DNA of 64,000 nucleotides. Source: Lachnospiraceae bacterium. GTDB lineage: Bacteria; Bacillota; Clostridia; Lachnospirales; Lachnospiraceae. Below are positions 45,036-54,253 of this stretch, in pieces. Numbering within the stretch: the stretch's first letter is position 1; each line of letters begins with the position of its first letter. A program made the position numbers and the translations under genes. The notes beneath the pieces were generated by a model, which saw nothing but the letters and a program-made list of their open reading frames with translations, was not told the origin of the DNA and did no database searches. The DNA is taken from positions 1 through 64,000 of the forward strand of contig CAJTDL010000007.1 of NCBI GenBank assembly GCA_910575035.1. Direction: 5' to 3'.

Positions 45036-47426
45036 TCATTTTTTAACCGTTACCTTCACTTTTACGCTCTTATTCGTGCCATCGGTAGATTTGATAGTAA
45101 TCGTCACTTTCCCTTTCTTGCCCTTTTTGGCAGTAACAACGCCATTCTTTACCGTTGCTATCTTTTCATTGGAAGATGTATACGCCAATGTCTTGTTTGC
45201 GATTTTGCCGTTTGTCTTAACCACAGGCTTAATGGTAACCTTTTTGCCTGCCTTTACCGTAAGGACATTTTTCTTTACGGTAATCTTAGTAACGGCATTC
45301 TTCATAATCTTAATCTTGACAGTTGCCGTTTTGCCGCTTCCATCTGCTGCTTTTGCCTTAACAGCCACGGTTTTGCCTGCCCCTGCACTCTTTACCGTCA
45401 CTACGCCAGACTTTATGGATGCATACTTACTGTACTTCTTATCAATCGAATAGGTCAGCTTGTTGTTATCTGCGTTTGCCGGAGAAACTGTAAACACCTT
45501 TTTTACATTAAGCTTTTTGCCTGCCGCGATTTTATAAGTTTTGGCTGCGGGCTTAATTGATTTTACTTTCACCAACTTCACCAAGTTGTTCATGGCACGG
45601 TCTAAAGCTTCCTTTTTGGCATCGTAGTCCGATGCGGACGCCATTGACGGATCTAAGCTTTTACATGCTCTTAAGGCATCGTTCAATGCTTTCCAGCTGG
45701 CTGGCGTATAGTCTGCTTCTTTGATCTGCGCAAACTTCTGCTCAGCGGCGGCAACGGATCTTTCCATTGCATTCTTTGCGCTTACTAAGGAATCATTGAC
45801 TATTAATGTTATCTTCAGGCTTTCCTCGGCGGCTTCAACCTGAGCTTTTGTTGCATCTGATGCTGCCAGGATCTTTTCTGCGCTCTCTACCGCGCCCTTT
45901 ACCTCATCCCAGTTTGTATATTCATATTTTTTCCCTTCGCTTTCCTCAAGTGCAGCCTTCAGGCTGTTCACGGAGGCCTTCAGGTTCTTGATGCTGACCA
46001 AGTCCCCCTTGGCTGTATCCAATAACCGTACTGCTTCGTCCACATCTGACTGGCTTACAGATGTGCCTGCATTCACCTGGCCTGCGTTTGTCAATGCATC
46101 TGCAAATACCTTCCAGCTTGCAGCTGTGTAATCTTCTTCTGCCAGGCTGCTTGCTTCCTGGATCTTATTGCTCAGGGCTGTTTTGTCAATGGCGCTTCCG
46201 TTGTTGTAATATGCGCGGTATGTAACTGTCTCACCTTCCTGCGCCGTTACAGAAGCTACTTTTTCCTCGCCATGGTACCAGCCAGATTTTTCCATGTCCA
46301 ATGTATAGCTTTGGCCGCCCCTTATAATTTCCCGATCCGGCTGCTCGGTAATGGCGCCTGGAAGCTCTTTTGTTATAATGTCCTCAGCCTCTTTGGCATA
46401 ATCTGTGCTGTTCTGCCCCTGCAGGTAGACTTCTACTTTCTTGGTGGCATAGCCTGAGAGCCAGCTGACCTTATGGTTCACCAAACGGTAACTGCCACGG
46501 ACTGCCGCAAAATTCTTCACAATGCCGTCCTTCGGATAGATACGGAACCCATTGCCGCCTTCCTTTGTCACTTCATGCTCTATCCCATCTGGGTCTGTTA
46601 TGTATACCTTAAAGTTGCCCTTGGCCTTATCTGTTGCAGTATCCATCACAGTGCGCACCCGGTAGGTATTCGTTTCATCAAAGGATAGTGCATTGATTGG
46701 CGTGCCGCTCTCCAATGCCTGATTCAGTTCATCATTTGTGGGATAATACTGCGCATTGTTTACTACCTGCCCATCGCCATTTTGGGTCTGGAAATATGTG
46801 ACTTCATTATAACTGTATTTAAATTGGAGCCTTGCCCCGGTATCCCAGCAATTTTCAGCGTGAAATGGCGTTCCGTCATCCATAGCCTCCGGCAGATAGA
46901 TAACCGCCCTGTCATGGGTATACTTTGCTTCTGGAACAATATCGTACTCTGTTACGAACAGTCCCTTATATCCCTTTAAAGGATGGATTGCATCTGATTT
47001 TTCCTGTGTTGAGCTGTCACTTGTGCCAAGTGCCCTTACATCCTCTACCACCTCATCGCACGGCAGCACATTGACAGTCACTGCAACTGGTGTATTGTTT
47101 GCTGTCCCTGTCACGGTATACTTTCCTGCCTCTAGGCTTGTGTCCCATTCAGGCCACGTTATCTCTGCCGTTCCGTTATTCAATACCACTCTCTTGGGAA
47201 GGGCTGGCACATTGCCTTGAATCACTGTGTATTCCTTTCCCGTAATGGAAGCTAAATCCAAAGCAGAAGCGGCCTTGCCATTGGCTCTCCCTTCCGCCTG
47301 CTGCAGTGAAATGGCAGAATCCACCATCCCGTCAGCCGCAAACGCTATCTGTGCCGGCATCAGGGTTGCTGTCATAGCAGCGGCTAATAAAATTGAATTT
47401 GCCCTTCTCAAAAATCTTTTTACCAT
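45036..47426 (-). CDS. Secreted cell-surface protein with FIVAR and Ig-like domains
   Basis: A 796-residue exported protein. A signal peptide ends near AQIAFAADG (about residue 32). It continues with an Ig-like beta domain (TWPEWDTSLEAGKYTVTGTA), a region resembling a jelly-roll or carbohydrate-binding module around residues 140-340, three FIVAR-type helical repeats (each with a DYTxASW or YTNWDEV core, about 370-580) and two C-terminal Big_2-like Ig domains very rich in lysine and valine. There is no LPXTG motif or membrane anchor, so attachment is probably non-covalent, perhaps through the basic C-terminus. Relatives bind host glycans or cell-wall polymers; the ligand here is unknown. The ATG at 47426 is chosen because the signal peptide begins there. 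Confidence 0.82.
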   Translation of the reverse strand: MVKRFLRRANSILLAAAMTATLMPAQIAFAADGMVDSAISLQQAEGRANGKAASALDLASITGKEYTVIQGNVPALPKRVVLNNGTAEITWPEWDTSLEAGKYTVTGTANNTPVAVTVNVLPCDEVVEDVRALGTSDSSTQEKSDAIHPLKGYKGLFVTEYDIVPEAKYTHDRAVIYLPEAMDDGTPFHAENCWDTGARLQFKYSYNEVTYFQTQNGDGQVVNNAQYYPTNDELNQALESGTPINALSFDETNTYRVRTVMDTATDKAKGNFKVYITDPDGIEHEVTKEGGNGFRIYPKDGIVKNFAAVRGSYRLVNHKVSWLSGYATKKVEVYLQGQNSTDYAKEAEDIITKELPGAITEQPDREIIRGGQSYTLDMEKSGWYHGEEKVASVTAQEGETVTYRAYYNNGSAIDKTALSNKIQEASSLAEEDYTAASWKVFADALTNAGQVNAGTSVSQSDVDEAVRLLDTAKGDLVSIKNLKASVNSLKAALEESEGKKYEYTNWDEVKGAVESAEKILAASDATKAQVEAAEESLKITLIVNDSLVSAKNAMERSVAAAEQKFAQIKEADYTPASWKALNDALRACKSLDPSMASASDYDAKKEALDRAMNNLVKLVKVKSIKPAAKTYKIAAGKKLNVKKVFTVSPANADNNKLTYSIDKKYSKYASIKSGVVTVKSAGAGKTVAVKAKAADGSGKTATVKIKIMKNAVTKITVKKNVLTVKAGKKVTIKPVVKTNGKIANKTLAYTSSNEKIATVKNGVVTAKKGKKGKVTITIKSTDGTNKSVKVKVTVKK

Positions 47427-47553
47427 TTCTCTCAATCCTTTCTTTCTATAAGATGTTGATAATCCTTCCAGAATATCCACATTTATTATACCATACAGAA
47501 TGAAGGAAATACAAGGCAAAAGGGCGCTGACACAGTACCTTTATTAGCGCTCG

Positions 47554-47588
47554 GTTTCTATTCATAGCCAATGTCAGTAACTTAAGGG
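47554..47588 (+). repeat. Relic end of the GTTACTATTC element family
   Basis: TTTCTATTCATAGCC followed by AATGTCAGTAACTTAAGGG matches the left end of copy 4 (53572). No partner end or target duplication was found nearby. Two copies of GATGGACAAGGAGCCGTCAG follow at a 28-bp spacing. Confidence 0.55.
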
Positions 47589-47705
47589 ATTAACAAACAG
47601 GGAGCGTGGATGGACAAGGAGCCGTCAGGGGGCAGAGATGGACAAGGAGCCGTCAGGGAGAGGACTGATTTTGATGGTTTTTCTTTTTATTGAAATTCAT
47701 AAATA

Positions 47706-47736
47706 GAAAAGACAGCCTCGAATGAAGCTGCCTTTT
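47706..47736 (-). terminator. Terminator of the large repeat protein gene
   Basis: On the minus strand AAAGGCAGC pairs with GCTGTCTTT around TTCATTCGAG and is followed by TCTATTT. It lies about 60 bp after the stop codon at 47795. Confidence 0.75.
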
Positions 47737-47794
47737 ACATCATGTGCCGCATATGTTGCATATGTTATTTATTCAGCCGCTGCATCAAGCTGGG

Positions 47795-50700
47795 TTATTT
47801 TTCTCCATCTGACGGCTTCTTGCGGATGAAATGAACAGCGAAACCTAATATCCCACAGCCTGCGAGGGTTAAAACCAATATAATCATTGTCTTCTGCATA
47901 TAATTGGCTTTTTGCTTTAACTCTGACGACTCTTCGGTCATTGCGCCTGAAGTTGCTTTTCGCTCGTCGTTTTCATTAGATGTCTGTTCGTGCTCCTCGT
48001 CAGGAGAATCGGCAATAACAGCGCTTTCCTCCTGTTCTTCCTGCTCTGCCACCTCTAGGCCAGAGTCGTTGTCTGTCTGTGCCGCCTCTATATCTGTTTC
48101 TGTATCTATATCTGTATCTGTTTCCGCCTCCGTACGTTTCTCAGTTGCTGAATTCGTAGAAGATGTATTGTTCGTGCTGGTGCTGCTTCTGGCACTGGCA
48201 TTGCTTCTGGCGATGGTATTGCTTCCGGCACTGGTATTGCTTCTGGTGATGACACCGGTGCCGGTTACAGGAATATCCTCAGTTTGACGATAACCGCAGA
48301 TTGCACAGTTTCTATGCCTGCTGCCTCTCTGAGTACTGGTAGCGTTGGCATCGATTACCCAGTCCCCATAACTATGGCTTCCATAGCTGCTCTTTTCACC
48401 GTTATTGACAATGGGACAGCCGGCAGCGTCACATTCGTGCCAATGATACCCCCCATCATAGCTCCAGCCTGTGAACCATTTATGCTCGTGTTCTCCTGTT
48501 GCTGGGATACTCTCTGTTTGGCGATAACCACAGATTACACAATCTCTATGCCTGCTCCCTTCCTGCGTGCCGGTAGCCTTCACATCGATTACCCAGTTCC
48601 CATAGTTATGGCTTCCATAGCCGCCCTTTTTTCTGTTGCTAGCAATAGTGCAGCCAGCGGCGCTGCATTCATGCCAATGGCGGCTCCCATTATGGCTCCA
48701 GCTTGTTGACCAGGTATGCTTGTGCTCTCCTGTTGCTGGGATCGTCTTCGTTTGACGATACCCACAGATTACACAGTCCCTATGCCTGCGGCCTTCTTTC
48801 GTGCTGGCAGCGTTCACATCTATTACCCAGTCCCCATAGCTATGGCTTCCATAGCTGTCCTTTTTGCTGTTGCTTACAATAGTGCAGCCAGCAGCACTGC
48901 ATTCATGCCAATGGTGGCTCCCATTATGGCTCCAGCTTGTTGACCAGGCATGCTCATGCTCCCCTGTTGCTGGGATTGTCTCTGTTTCGCGATAGCCGCA
49001 GGTTACACAGTCTCTATGCCTGCTCCCTTCCTGCTTCCCAGTTGGGTTCACATCTATTACCCAGCTTCCATATCTGTGGCTTCCATAGCCGGACTTCTCG
49101 CTATTGCTTACGATTGGGCACTCTTCCTCTTCGCATTCGTGCCAGTGACAGTTTCCATCATGGCTCCAGCTTGTTGACCAGGCATGCTCATGCTCCCCTG
49201 TTGCTGGGATTGTCTCTGTCTCGCGATAACCACAGGTTGCACAATCCCTATGCCAACGGCCTTCCTGCGTTCCGGTTGGGTTCACATCTATTACCCAGTC
49301 TCCATATCTGTGGCTACCATAGCTGTCTTTCTCGCTATTGCTTACGATTGGGCACTCTTCCTCTTCGCATTCGTGCCAATGACAGTTTCCATCATGGCTC
49401 CAGCTTGTTGACCAGGCATGCTCATGCTCCCCCGTTGCTGGGATTGTCTCTGTCTCGCGATAGCCGCAGGTTACACAATCCCTATGCCTGCTCCCTTCCT
49501 GCTTCCCAGTCGGGTTCACATCTATTACCCAGTCTCCATATCTGTGGCTACCATAGCTGTCTTTCTCGCTATTGCTTACGATTGGGCACTCTTCCTCTTC
49601 GCATTCGTGCCAGTGACAGTTTCCATCATGGCTCCAGCTTGTTGACCAGGCATGCTCATGCTCCCCTGTTGCCGGGATTGTCTCTGTCTCGCGATAGCCG
49701 CAGGTTACACAGTCTCTATGCCTGCTCCCTTCCTGCTTCCCAGTTGGGTTCACATCTATTACCCAGTCTCCATATCTGTGGCTACCATAGCTGTCTTTCT
49801 CGCTATTGCTTACGATTGGGCACTCTTCCTCTTCGCATTCGTGCCAGTGACAGTTTCCATCATGGCTCCAGCTTGTTGACCAGGCATGCTCATGCTCCCC
49901 TGTTGCCGGGATTGTCTCTGTCTCGCGATAGCCGCAGGTTACACAGTCTCTATGCCTGCTCCCTTCCTGCTTCCCAGTCGGGTTCACATCTATTACCCAG
50001 TCTCCATATCTGTGGCTACCATAGCTGTCTTTCTCGCTATTGCTTACGATTGGGCACTCTTCCTCTTCGCATTCGTGCCAATGACAGTTTCCATCATGGC
50101 TCCAGCTTGTTGACCAGGCATGCTCATGCTCCCCTGTTGCTGGGATTGTCTCTGTCTCGCGATAACCACAGGTTGCACAATCCCTATGCCAACGGCCTTC
50201 CTGCGTTCCAGTCGGGTTCACATCTATTACCCAGTCTCCATATCTGTGGCTACCATAGCCGGACTTCTCGCTATTGCTTACGATTGGGCACTCTTCCTCT
50301 TCGCATTCGTGCCAGTGACAGTTTCCATCATGGCTCCAGCTTGTTGACCAGGCATGCTCATGCTCCCCTGTTGCCGGGATTGTCTCTGTCTCGCGATAGC
50401 CGCAGGTTACACAGTCTCTATGCCTGCTCCCTTCCTGCTTCCCAGTCGGGTTCACATCTATTACCCAGTCTCCATATCTGTGGCTACCATAGCTGTCTTT
50501 CTCGCTATTGCTTACGATTGGGCACTCTTCCTCTTCGCATTCGTGCCAATGACAGTTTCCATCATGGCTCCAGCTTGTTGACCAGGTATGCTCATGCTCC
50601 CCTGTTGCTGGGATTGTCTCTGTCTCGCGATAGCCGCAGGTTACACAGTCTCTATGCCTGCTCCCTTCCTGCTTCCCAGTCGGGTTCACATCTATTACCC

Positions 50701-53371
50701 AGTCTCCATATCTGTGGCTACCATAGCCGGACTTCTCGCTATTGCTTACGATTGGGCACTCTTCCTCTTCGCATTCGTGCCAGTGACAGTTTCCATCATG
50801 GCTCCAGCTTGTTGACCAGGCATGCTCATGCTCCCCTGTTGCCGGGATTGTCTCTGTCTCGCGATAGCCGCAGGTTACACAGTCTCTATGCCTGCTCCCT
50901 TCCTGCTTCCCAGTCGGGTTCACATCTATTACCCAGTCTCCATATCTGTGGCTACCATAGCCAGACTTCTCGCTATTGCTTACGATTGGGCACTCTTCCT
51001 CTTCGCATTCGTGCCAGTGATAGTTTCCATCATGGCTCCAGCTTGTTGACCAGGTATGCTCATGCTCCCCCGTTGCCGGGATTGTCTCTGTCTCACGATA
51101 GCCGCAGGTTACACAGTCTCTATGCCTGCTCCCTTCCTGCTTCCCAGTCGGGTTCACATCTATTATCCAGCTTCCATATCTATGGCTTCCATAGCTGCCC
51201 TTTTCACTATTATTGCCGATTGGGCAGCCTTCTGCTCCACATTCGTGCCAGTGGTGATCCTTATCATGACTCCAGGCTGTCAGCCAATCATGCTCGTGCT
51301 CTCCTGGTATCAGGTCCCCAGGATCGTCCGGATCCGGAGCAAAGGGATCCTTGTACTCAACATTAAAGTTCACCTTTACATTGGATAGCCCAGCATATAT
51401 AAGGGCATATCTCCCTCCCAGGCTATTCCAAGATGATGAACTGCCGCCGAAATCTATTTGATTCAACATATTACATCCAGAAAAAGGTGACCCAGTAGGT
51501 GATCCGACCTCATAAATACTGTTTACCCCTTCTGGGATATACAGGTACGATAGATATCTGCAATTCGCAAACATACCGTTACTTATGCAATCTGCCTTCT
51601 CTGGTAGGGTTACACCCATTAACTTGTAGCAACGGGTAAACAAGCTATCCCCCATCGTTACGGTATGGTCACCTGGCGCAAACCTCACACGGGTCATCTC
51701 CCCGCAGTCCATAAATGCTCCGGCTCCTACCGAGGTAATGGTAGATGGAAAATCCATATAAGCCAGCGAGGTGCAGCCACGGAAGGCGTTTCCACCGATC
51801 ATCTTTACTCCTTCGGCAATGCTGGCCGACGAGAGGTTCCCACAATTACGAAACGCACTGTCTCCAATGGTTTCAACGCTGCCAGGAATCGTTATAGCAA
51901 GTAGTGCTGAGTTATAAAATGCACTCTGGCCGATACTCCTGACCGCGCCAGAAAGATACAGCGCAAGTGCGTTGCTTCCATAGAAAGCATAATCTCCGAT
52001 GCTCGTAACACCTCCCTCAATGACAATCGTGTTAATCTTATCACTGTAAGCGTTCCATGATGGGTATTTCCCATCATTCGGTGAATAGCTAGGCATCGCT
52101 CCGTTGCCAGAAATAGTAAGCACTCCTCCGTTTGTGAGAGTCCATTTCAAGCTCCCCTCTGTTCCACTGTACGCCATTTCGTCAGCCCCAGGGGCATCCG
52201 AAGGTGTAAAGTTTGTCGGGTAGCGAGTGATCAGGAAGTCTGCCGCCATGACATCGGCTTTACTCAGGGCTCTCCCCCAGTGGACAGAACTGTTGTAATT
52301 TGCCTCTGCCACTACGATGCCGGCTGCACTAGTCTGCAAAACGATAACGCTATGGCTGTTGCCATAAATACGCAGGATATCGCCAACCCTAACGTCCTCG
52401 AAAGCGAACGTGCCGCTATAAATTGTCCTTGCGGGCAAAGTGCCAAAGGCGATGTCGCTCAGGATGAAGGTAAAGGCCGCACAGCCCACACCACTGGTGA
52501 CATTTCCAGCGATTCTTCCACCTTTCCAGGTGTACGAACTGCCAAGGGGACCGTTTCCATAAGGTACGTAGTTCGTCCATGCCAGCCCTTCTGGATAATG
52601 TTCCTTCATAGCAGTTATTCGGCTATAGACTTCCCCATAACTCTTTGGGGGAGTGGCTGCATTCACTAACGCGGTAGGGTCAAAGTACCCCCCGTCTGCA
52701 ATAGGCATAATATCAGACTCCATTGCCTCATAGATAACAGAGGGTACATCATGAAACACAGTTTCGGCCATTTCCAGCTCTACTGTGGCAGGTCTGTTAG
52801 TTTCTTCCTCCTTTCTATCAGGTAATTGGACATCAGATGCAGAATTATCACCCACTACGGGCAATTCATCTTCGGAATCTTCAAATGCAGCATAACCGCA
52901 TATGGTACAGGCAGTACCATTAGCATCGTAGCTGTGCTCCGCATAGCTGTCTTTCCCGCTGTTGTCCATTACAGAACAATCATCAGCAACGCATTCGTGC
53001 CAATGGTAGGTTTCGTCATGACTCCAGTCGGCAGACCAGGCATGCATATGATGGCCAGACTCGGTGTCCTCGTCATCATTGGCTGCAGAACTATCTGGAA
53101 AGTCCTCCTGGGGCAACTGATCCAAATCACCCTCTCCATCCAGTTGGGCCGGCTGTCCGTCTGGTTCAGCTTCGTGATCCGATTCCTCGGCTGCTTCAGC
53201 TTCCACTGTTACGACCGGCTGACCATCCATTACAGTTTCCGTCACGACGATGGGCGGATTATCCAGCCCAACCAGCTCATCTGCCATTACTACCCCCATA
53301 TTAGAAAATAGCATGGCAAAAGCCATTATCCATGACACCATCCTTTTCCTTCTTTTTGTTGCATTCTTCAC
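47795..53371 (-). CDS. Very large secreted protein: papain-fold-like domain, BspA leucine-rich repeats, 13 Cys/His-rich repeats
   Basis: A 1858-residue exported protein with a GTG start after GGAGGCGCC. The order is: signal peptide (1-31); acidic linker; one partial repeat (HWHEC, CTICGY, near 120-160); a domain of about residues 232-395 with C297 in GVGCAAF and H340 in NSHSVIV, reminiscent of CHAP/NlpC-P60 amidases; BspA-type leucine-rich repeats (about 400-670, IGDYAFYG, IGDSAFRNC); 13 repeats of 78 residues (691-1704); a Ser/Thr/Asp/Glu-rich stalk; and a C-terminal membrane helix (MIILVLTLAGCGILGFAVHF) followed by basic residues. No LPXTG is seen. Each repeat has HWHEC and HRDCxxCGY motifs, suggesting a metal site. 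It is a likely surface adhesin or sensor; function is unproven. Confidence 0.85.
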   Translation of the reverse strand: MKNATKRRKRMVSWIMAFAMLFSNMGVVMADELVGLDNPPIVVTETVMDGQPVVTVEAEAAEESDHEAEPDGQPAQLDGEGDLDQLPQEDFPDSSAANDDEDTESGHHMHAWSADWSHDETYHWHECVADDCSVMDNSGKDSYAEHSYDANGTACTICGYAAFEDSEDELPVVGDNSASDVQLPDRKEEETNRPATVELEMAETVFHDVPSVIYEAMESDIMPIADGGYFDPTALVNAATPPKSYGEVYSRITAMKEHYPEGLAWTNYVPYGNGPLGSSYTWKGGRIAGNVTSGVGCAAFTFILSDIAFGTLPARTIYSGTFAFEDVRVGDILRIYGNSHSVIVLQTSAAGIVVAEANYNSSVHWGRALSKADVMAADFLITRYPTNFTPSDAPGADEMAYSGTEGSLKWTLTNGGVLTISGNGAMPSYSPNDGKYPSWNAYSDKINTIVIEGGVTSIGDYAFYGSNALALYLSGAVRSIGQSAFYNSALLAITIPGSVETIGDSAFRNCGNLSSASIAEGVKMIGGNAFRGCTSLAYMDFPSTITSVGAGAFMDCGEMTRVRFAPGDHTVTMGDSLFTRCYKLMGVTLPEKADCISNGMFANCRYLSYLYIPEGVNSIYEVGSPTGSPFSGCNMLNQIDFGGSSSSWNSLGGRYALIYAGLSNVKVNFNVEYKDPFAPDPDDPGDLIPGEHEHDWLTAWSHDKDHHWHECGAEGCPIGNNSEKGSYGSHRYGSWIIDVNPTGKQEGSRHRDCVTCGYRETETIPATGEHEHTWSTSWSHDGNYHWHECEEEECPIVSNSEKSGYGSHRYGDWVIDVNPTGKQEGSRHRDCVTCGYRETETIPATGEHEHAWSTSWSHDGNCHWHECEEEECPIVSNSEKSGYGSHRYGDWVIDVNPTGKQEGSRHRDCVTCGYRETETIPATGEHEHTWSTSWSHDGNCHWHECEEEECPIVSNSEKDSYGSHRYGDWVIDVNPTGKQEGSRHRDCVTCGYRETETIPATGEHEHAWSTSWSHDGNCHWHECEEEECPIVSNSEKSGYGSHRYGDWVIDVNPTGTQEGRWHRDCATCGYRETETIPATGEHEHAWSTSWSHDGNCHWHECEEEECPIVSNSEKDSYGSHRYGDWVIDVNPTGKQEGSRHRDCVTCGYRETETIPATGEHEHAWSTSWSHDGNCHWHECEEEECPIVSNSEKDSYGSHRYGDWVIDVNPTGKQEGSRHRDCVTCGYRETETIPATGEHEHAWSTSWSHDGNCHWHECEEEECPIVSNSEKDSYGSHRYGDWVIDVNPTGKQEGSRHRDCVTCGYRETETIPATGEHEHAWSTSWSHDGNCHWHECEEEECPIVSNSEKDSYGSHRYGDWVIDVNPTGTQEGRWHRDCATCGYRETETIPATGEHEHAWSTSWSHDGNCHWHECEEEECPIVSNSEKSGYGSHRYGSWVIDVNPTGKQEGSRHRDCVTCGYRETETIPATGEHEHAWSTSWSHNGSHHWHECSAAGCTIVSNSKKDSYGSHSYGDWVIDVNAASTKEGRRHRDCVICGYRQTKTIPATGEHKHTWSTSWSHNGSRHWHECSAAGCTIASNRKKGGYGSHNYGNWVIDVKATGTQEGSRHRDCVICGYRQTESIPATGEHEHKWFTGWSYDGGYHWHECDAAGCPIVNNGEKSSYGSHSYGDWVIDANATSTQRGSRHRNCAICGYRQTEDIPVTGTGVITRSNTSAGSNTIARSNASARSSTSTNNTSSTNSATEKRTEAETDTDIDTETDIEAAQTDNDSGLEVAEQEEQEESAVIADSPDEEHEQTSNENDERKATSGAMTEESSELKQKANYMQKTMIILVLTLAGCGILGFAVHFIRKKPSDGEK
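48260..51301. repeat. Thirteen tandem 234-bp coding repeats
   Basis: Exact period of 234 bp (78 codons) from EHEH to IPATG. The central units are nearly identical at the DNA level and differ mainly by small switches such as SEKSGYG or SEKDSYG, while the three C-terminal units and the first unit are more diverged. This pattern indicates recent expansion by unequal recombination in the middle. Copy number may vary between isolates or be collapsed in assemblies. Confidence 0.97.
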
Positions 53372-53472
53372 ATGGCGCCTCCTTTATTATGTGTATAGGC
53401 AATATAGCTCAAAGTTTCTACATTCCCGTCTAAAACTACCTGTAATGGGTATAGCTACTTCATTTTACCTAT

Positions 53473-53531
53473 ATTATATGATGCAACATATGCCACAGTT
53501 CAATTGTGCAGTACATTAATATTTTTGTCAA
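53473..53531 (-). promoter_or_regulatory. Promoter region of the large repeat protein gene
   Basis: Two candidates lie in an AT-rich stretch: consensus TTGACA (53526-53531) with a weak CACAAT at 17 bp, and a perfect TATAAT (53473-53478) with a distant TTGAAC. The true start site cannot be chosen by eye. Confidence 0.4.
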
Positions 53532-53571
53532 GTATTTGATAAAAATGAGGCTTGATTTTGCAAATTTTTTG

Positions 53572-54062
53572 GTTACTATTCATGGCCAATTCCAGTAACT
53601 TAATGGATGCTATAGGCAGGGGTGGGTATGCTGCCGTCAGTGAGAGGCTGGAGCTTGCACTTGATGTATTGGCCATGGAATAATGTCAGCAAAGTATTCT
53701 GTTCTGCATAGGATCCAAGCAGTGCCCCAGATTGAAAACCGTATATTTACGGAAGGCCTGGCATTTTATTTACTGGGCATTCTAACAGGAAATCTTTTTT
53801 CCCGCTTATGGGCATTGAAAACGTAGTCAGGGAGGGGACTTAGCCACCCCTGCCGCCTGTCACTAAAATCCCTGTCACACGATTACCCCCCTGCCTATAA
53901 ACTCCCTTAAATTACTGACATTAATTCATGGCTCAGGAATGCGCCAAACTGCGCATTCCGTAAGAACATGATTCAGGAGTGATGGGCGATTTTAGCGAAA
54001 CAAAACTTTAAATATCACCTAGAATTGTTGATATGAGCGGTTCCCAGGCCGTGAATAGCAAT
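53572..54062 (-). mobile_element. TIR element, copy 4 (491 bp, TSD ATTTTYTG) with a small ORF
   Basis: The left end GTTACTATTCATGGCC and right end GGCCGTGAATAGCAAT are inverted repeats. The flanks ATTTTTTG (53564-53571) and ATTTTCTG (54063-54070) match at 7 of 8 positions, as expected for an old duplication. Its last 140 bp correspond to the whole of copies 2 and 3, so those look like internal deletion derivatives of a longer form. The extra left part contains a 47-codon ORF on the plus strand. Confidence 0.8.
53683..53826 (+). CDS. Small ORF (47 aa) inside mobile element copy 4
   Basis: The ATG at 53683 opens a frame to TAG at 53824. The peptide starts MSAKYSVLHRIQ and contains a hydrophobic stretch, LAFYLLGILTGNLFSRLWAL, that could span a membrane. 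The ribosome binding site is weak. It could be a remnant of the C-terminus of a larger protein or a small cargo gene. Coding status is uncertain and no family is recognised. Confidence 0.35.
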   Translation: MSAKYSVLHRIQAVPQIENRIFTEGLAFYLLGILTGNLFSRLWALKT

Positions 54063-54075
54063 ATTTTCTGCTCCT

Positions 54076-54122
54076 AAATAAAATTGGGACAAACCTGTAT
54101 GATAGTAACAGATTTGTCCCAA
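54076..54122 (-). terminator. Terminator of tpiA
   Basis: TTGGGACAAA (54084-54093) pairs with TTTGTCCCAA (54113-54122). On the minus strand the stem is followed by TTTTATTT. Confidence 0.85.
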
Positions 54123-54253
54123 GCATATTTTACTATATTTATTGAACTTCCTGTAGTGGAACGAAATGTTCCGTGACTAAAGAAGCATCATCCAGAAAAG
54201 CAAAGCCTGCGTCATTCCCTGCCCCTTTTTTGCAAGAGCAGTTATTTCGCTGA

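Noticed and set aside
48260-51301. CRISPR-like or other non-coding array
   Set aside because: The 234-bp units are contiguous, in frame, without spacers, and encode a repeated protein domain.
48937-51366. An 809-codon open frame on the plus strand across the large repeat gene
   Set aside because: It is antisense to the 234-bp repeats and stays open only because one stop-free unit is repeated. It lacks a ribosome binding site, and the minus-strand frame has a signal peptide, domains and a membrane anchor.
53921-54062. Separate 142-bp element nested at the right end of copy 4
   Set aside because: Its own left end is poorly matched and has no target duplication. The duplication fits the outer boundaries 53572 and 54062, so it is one element.
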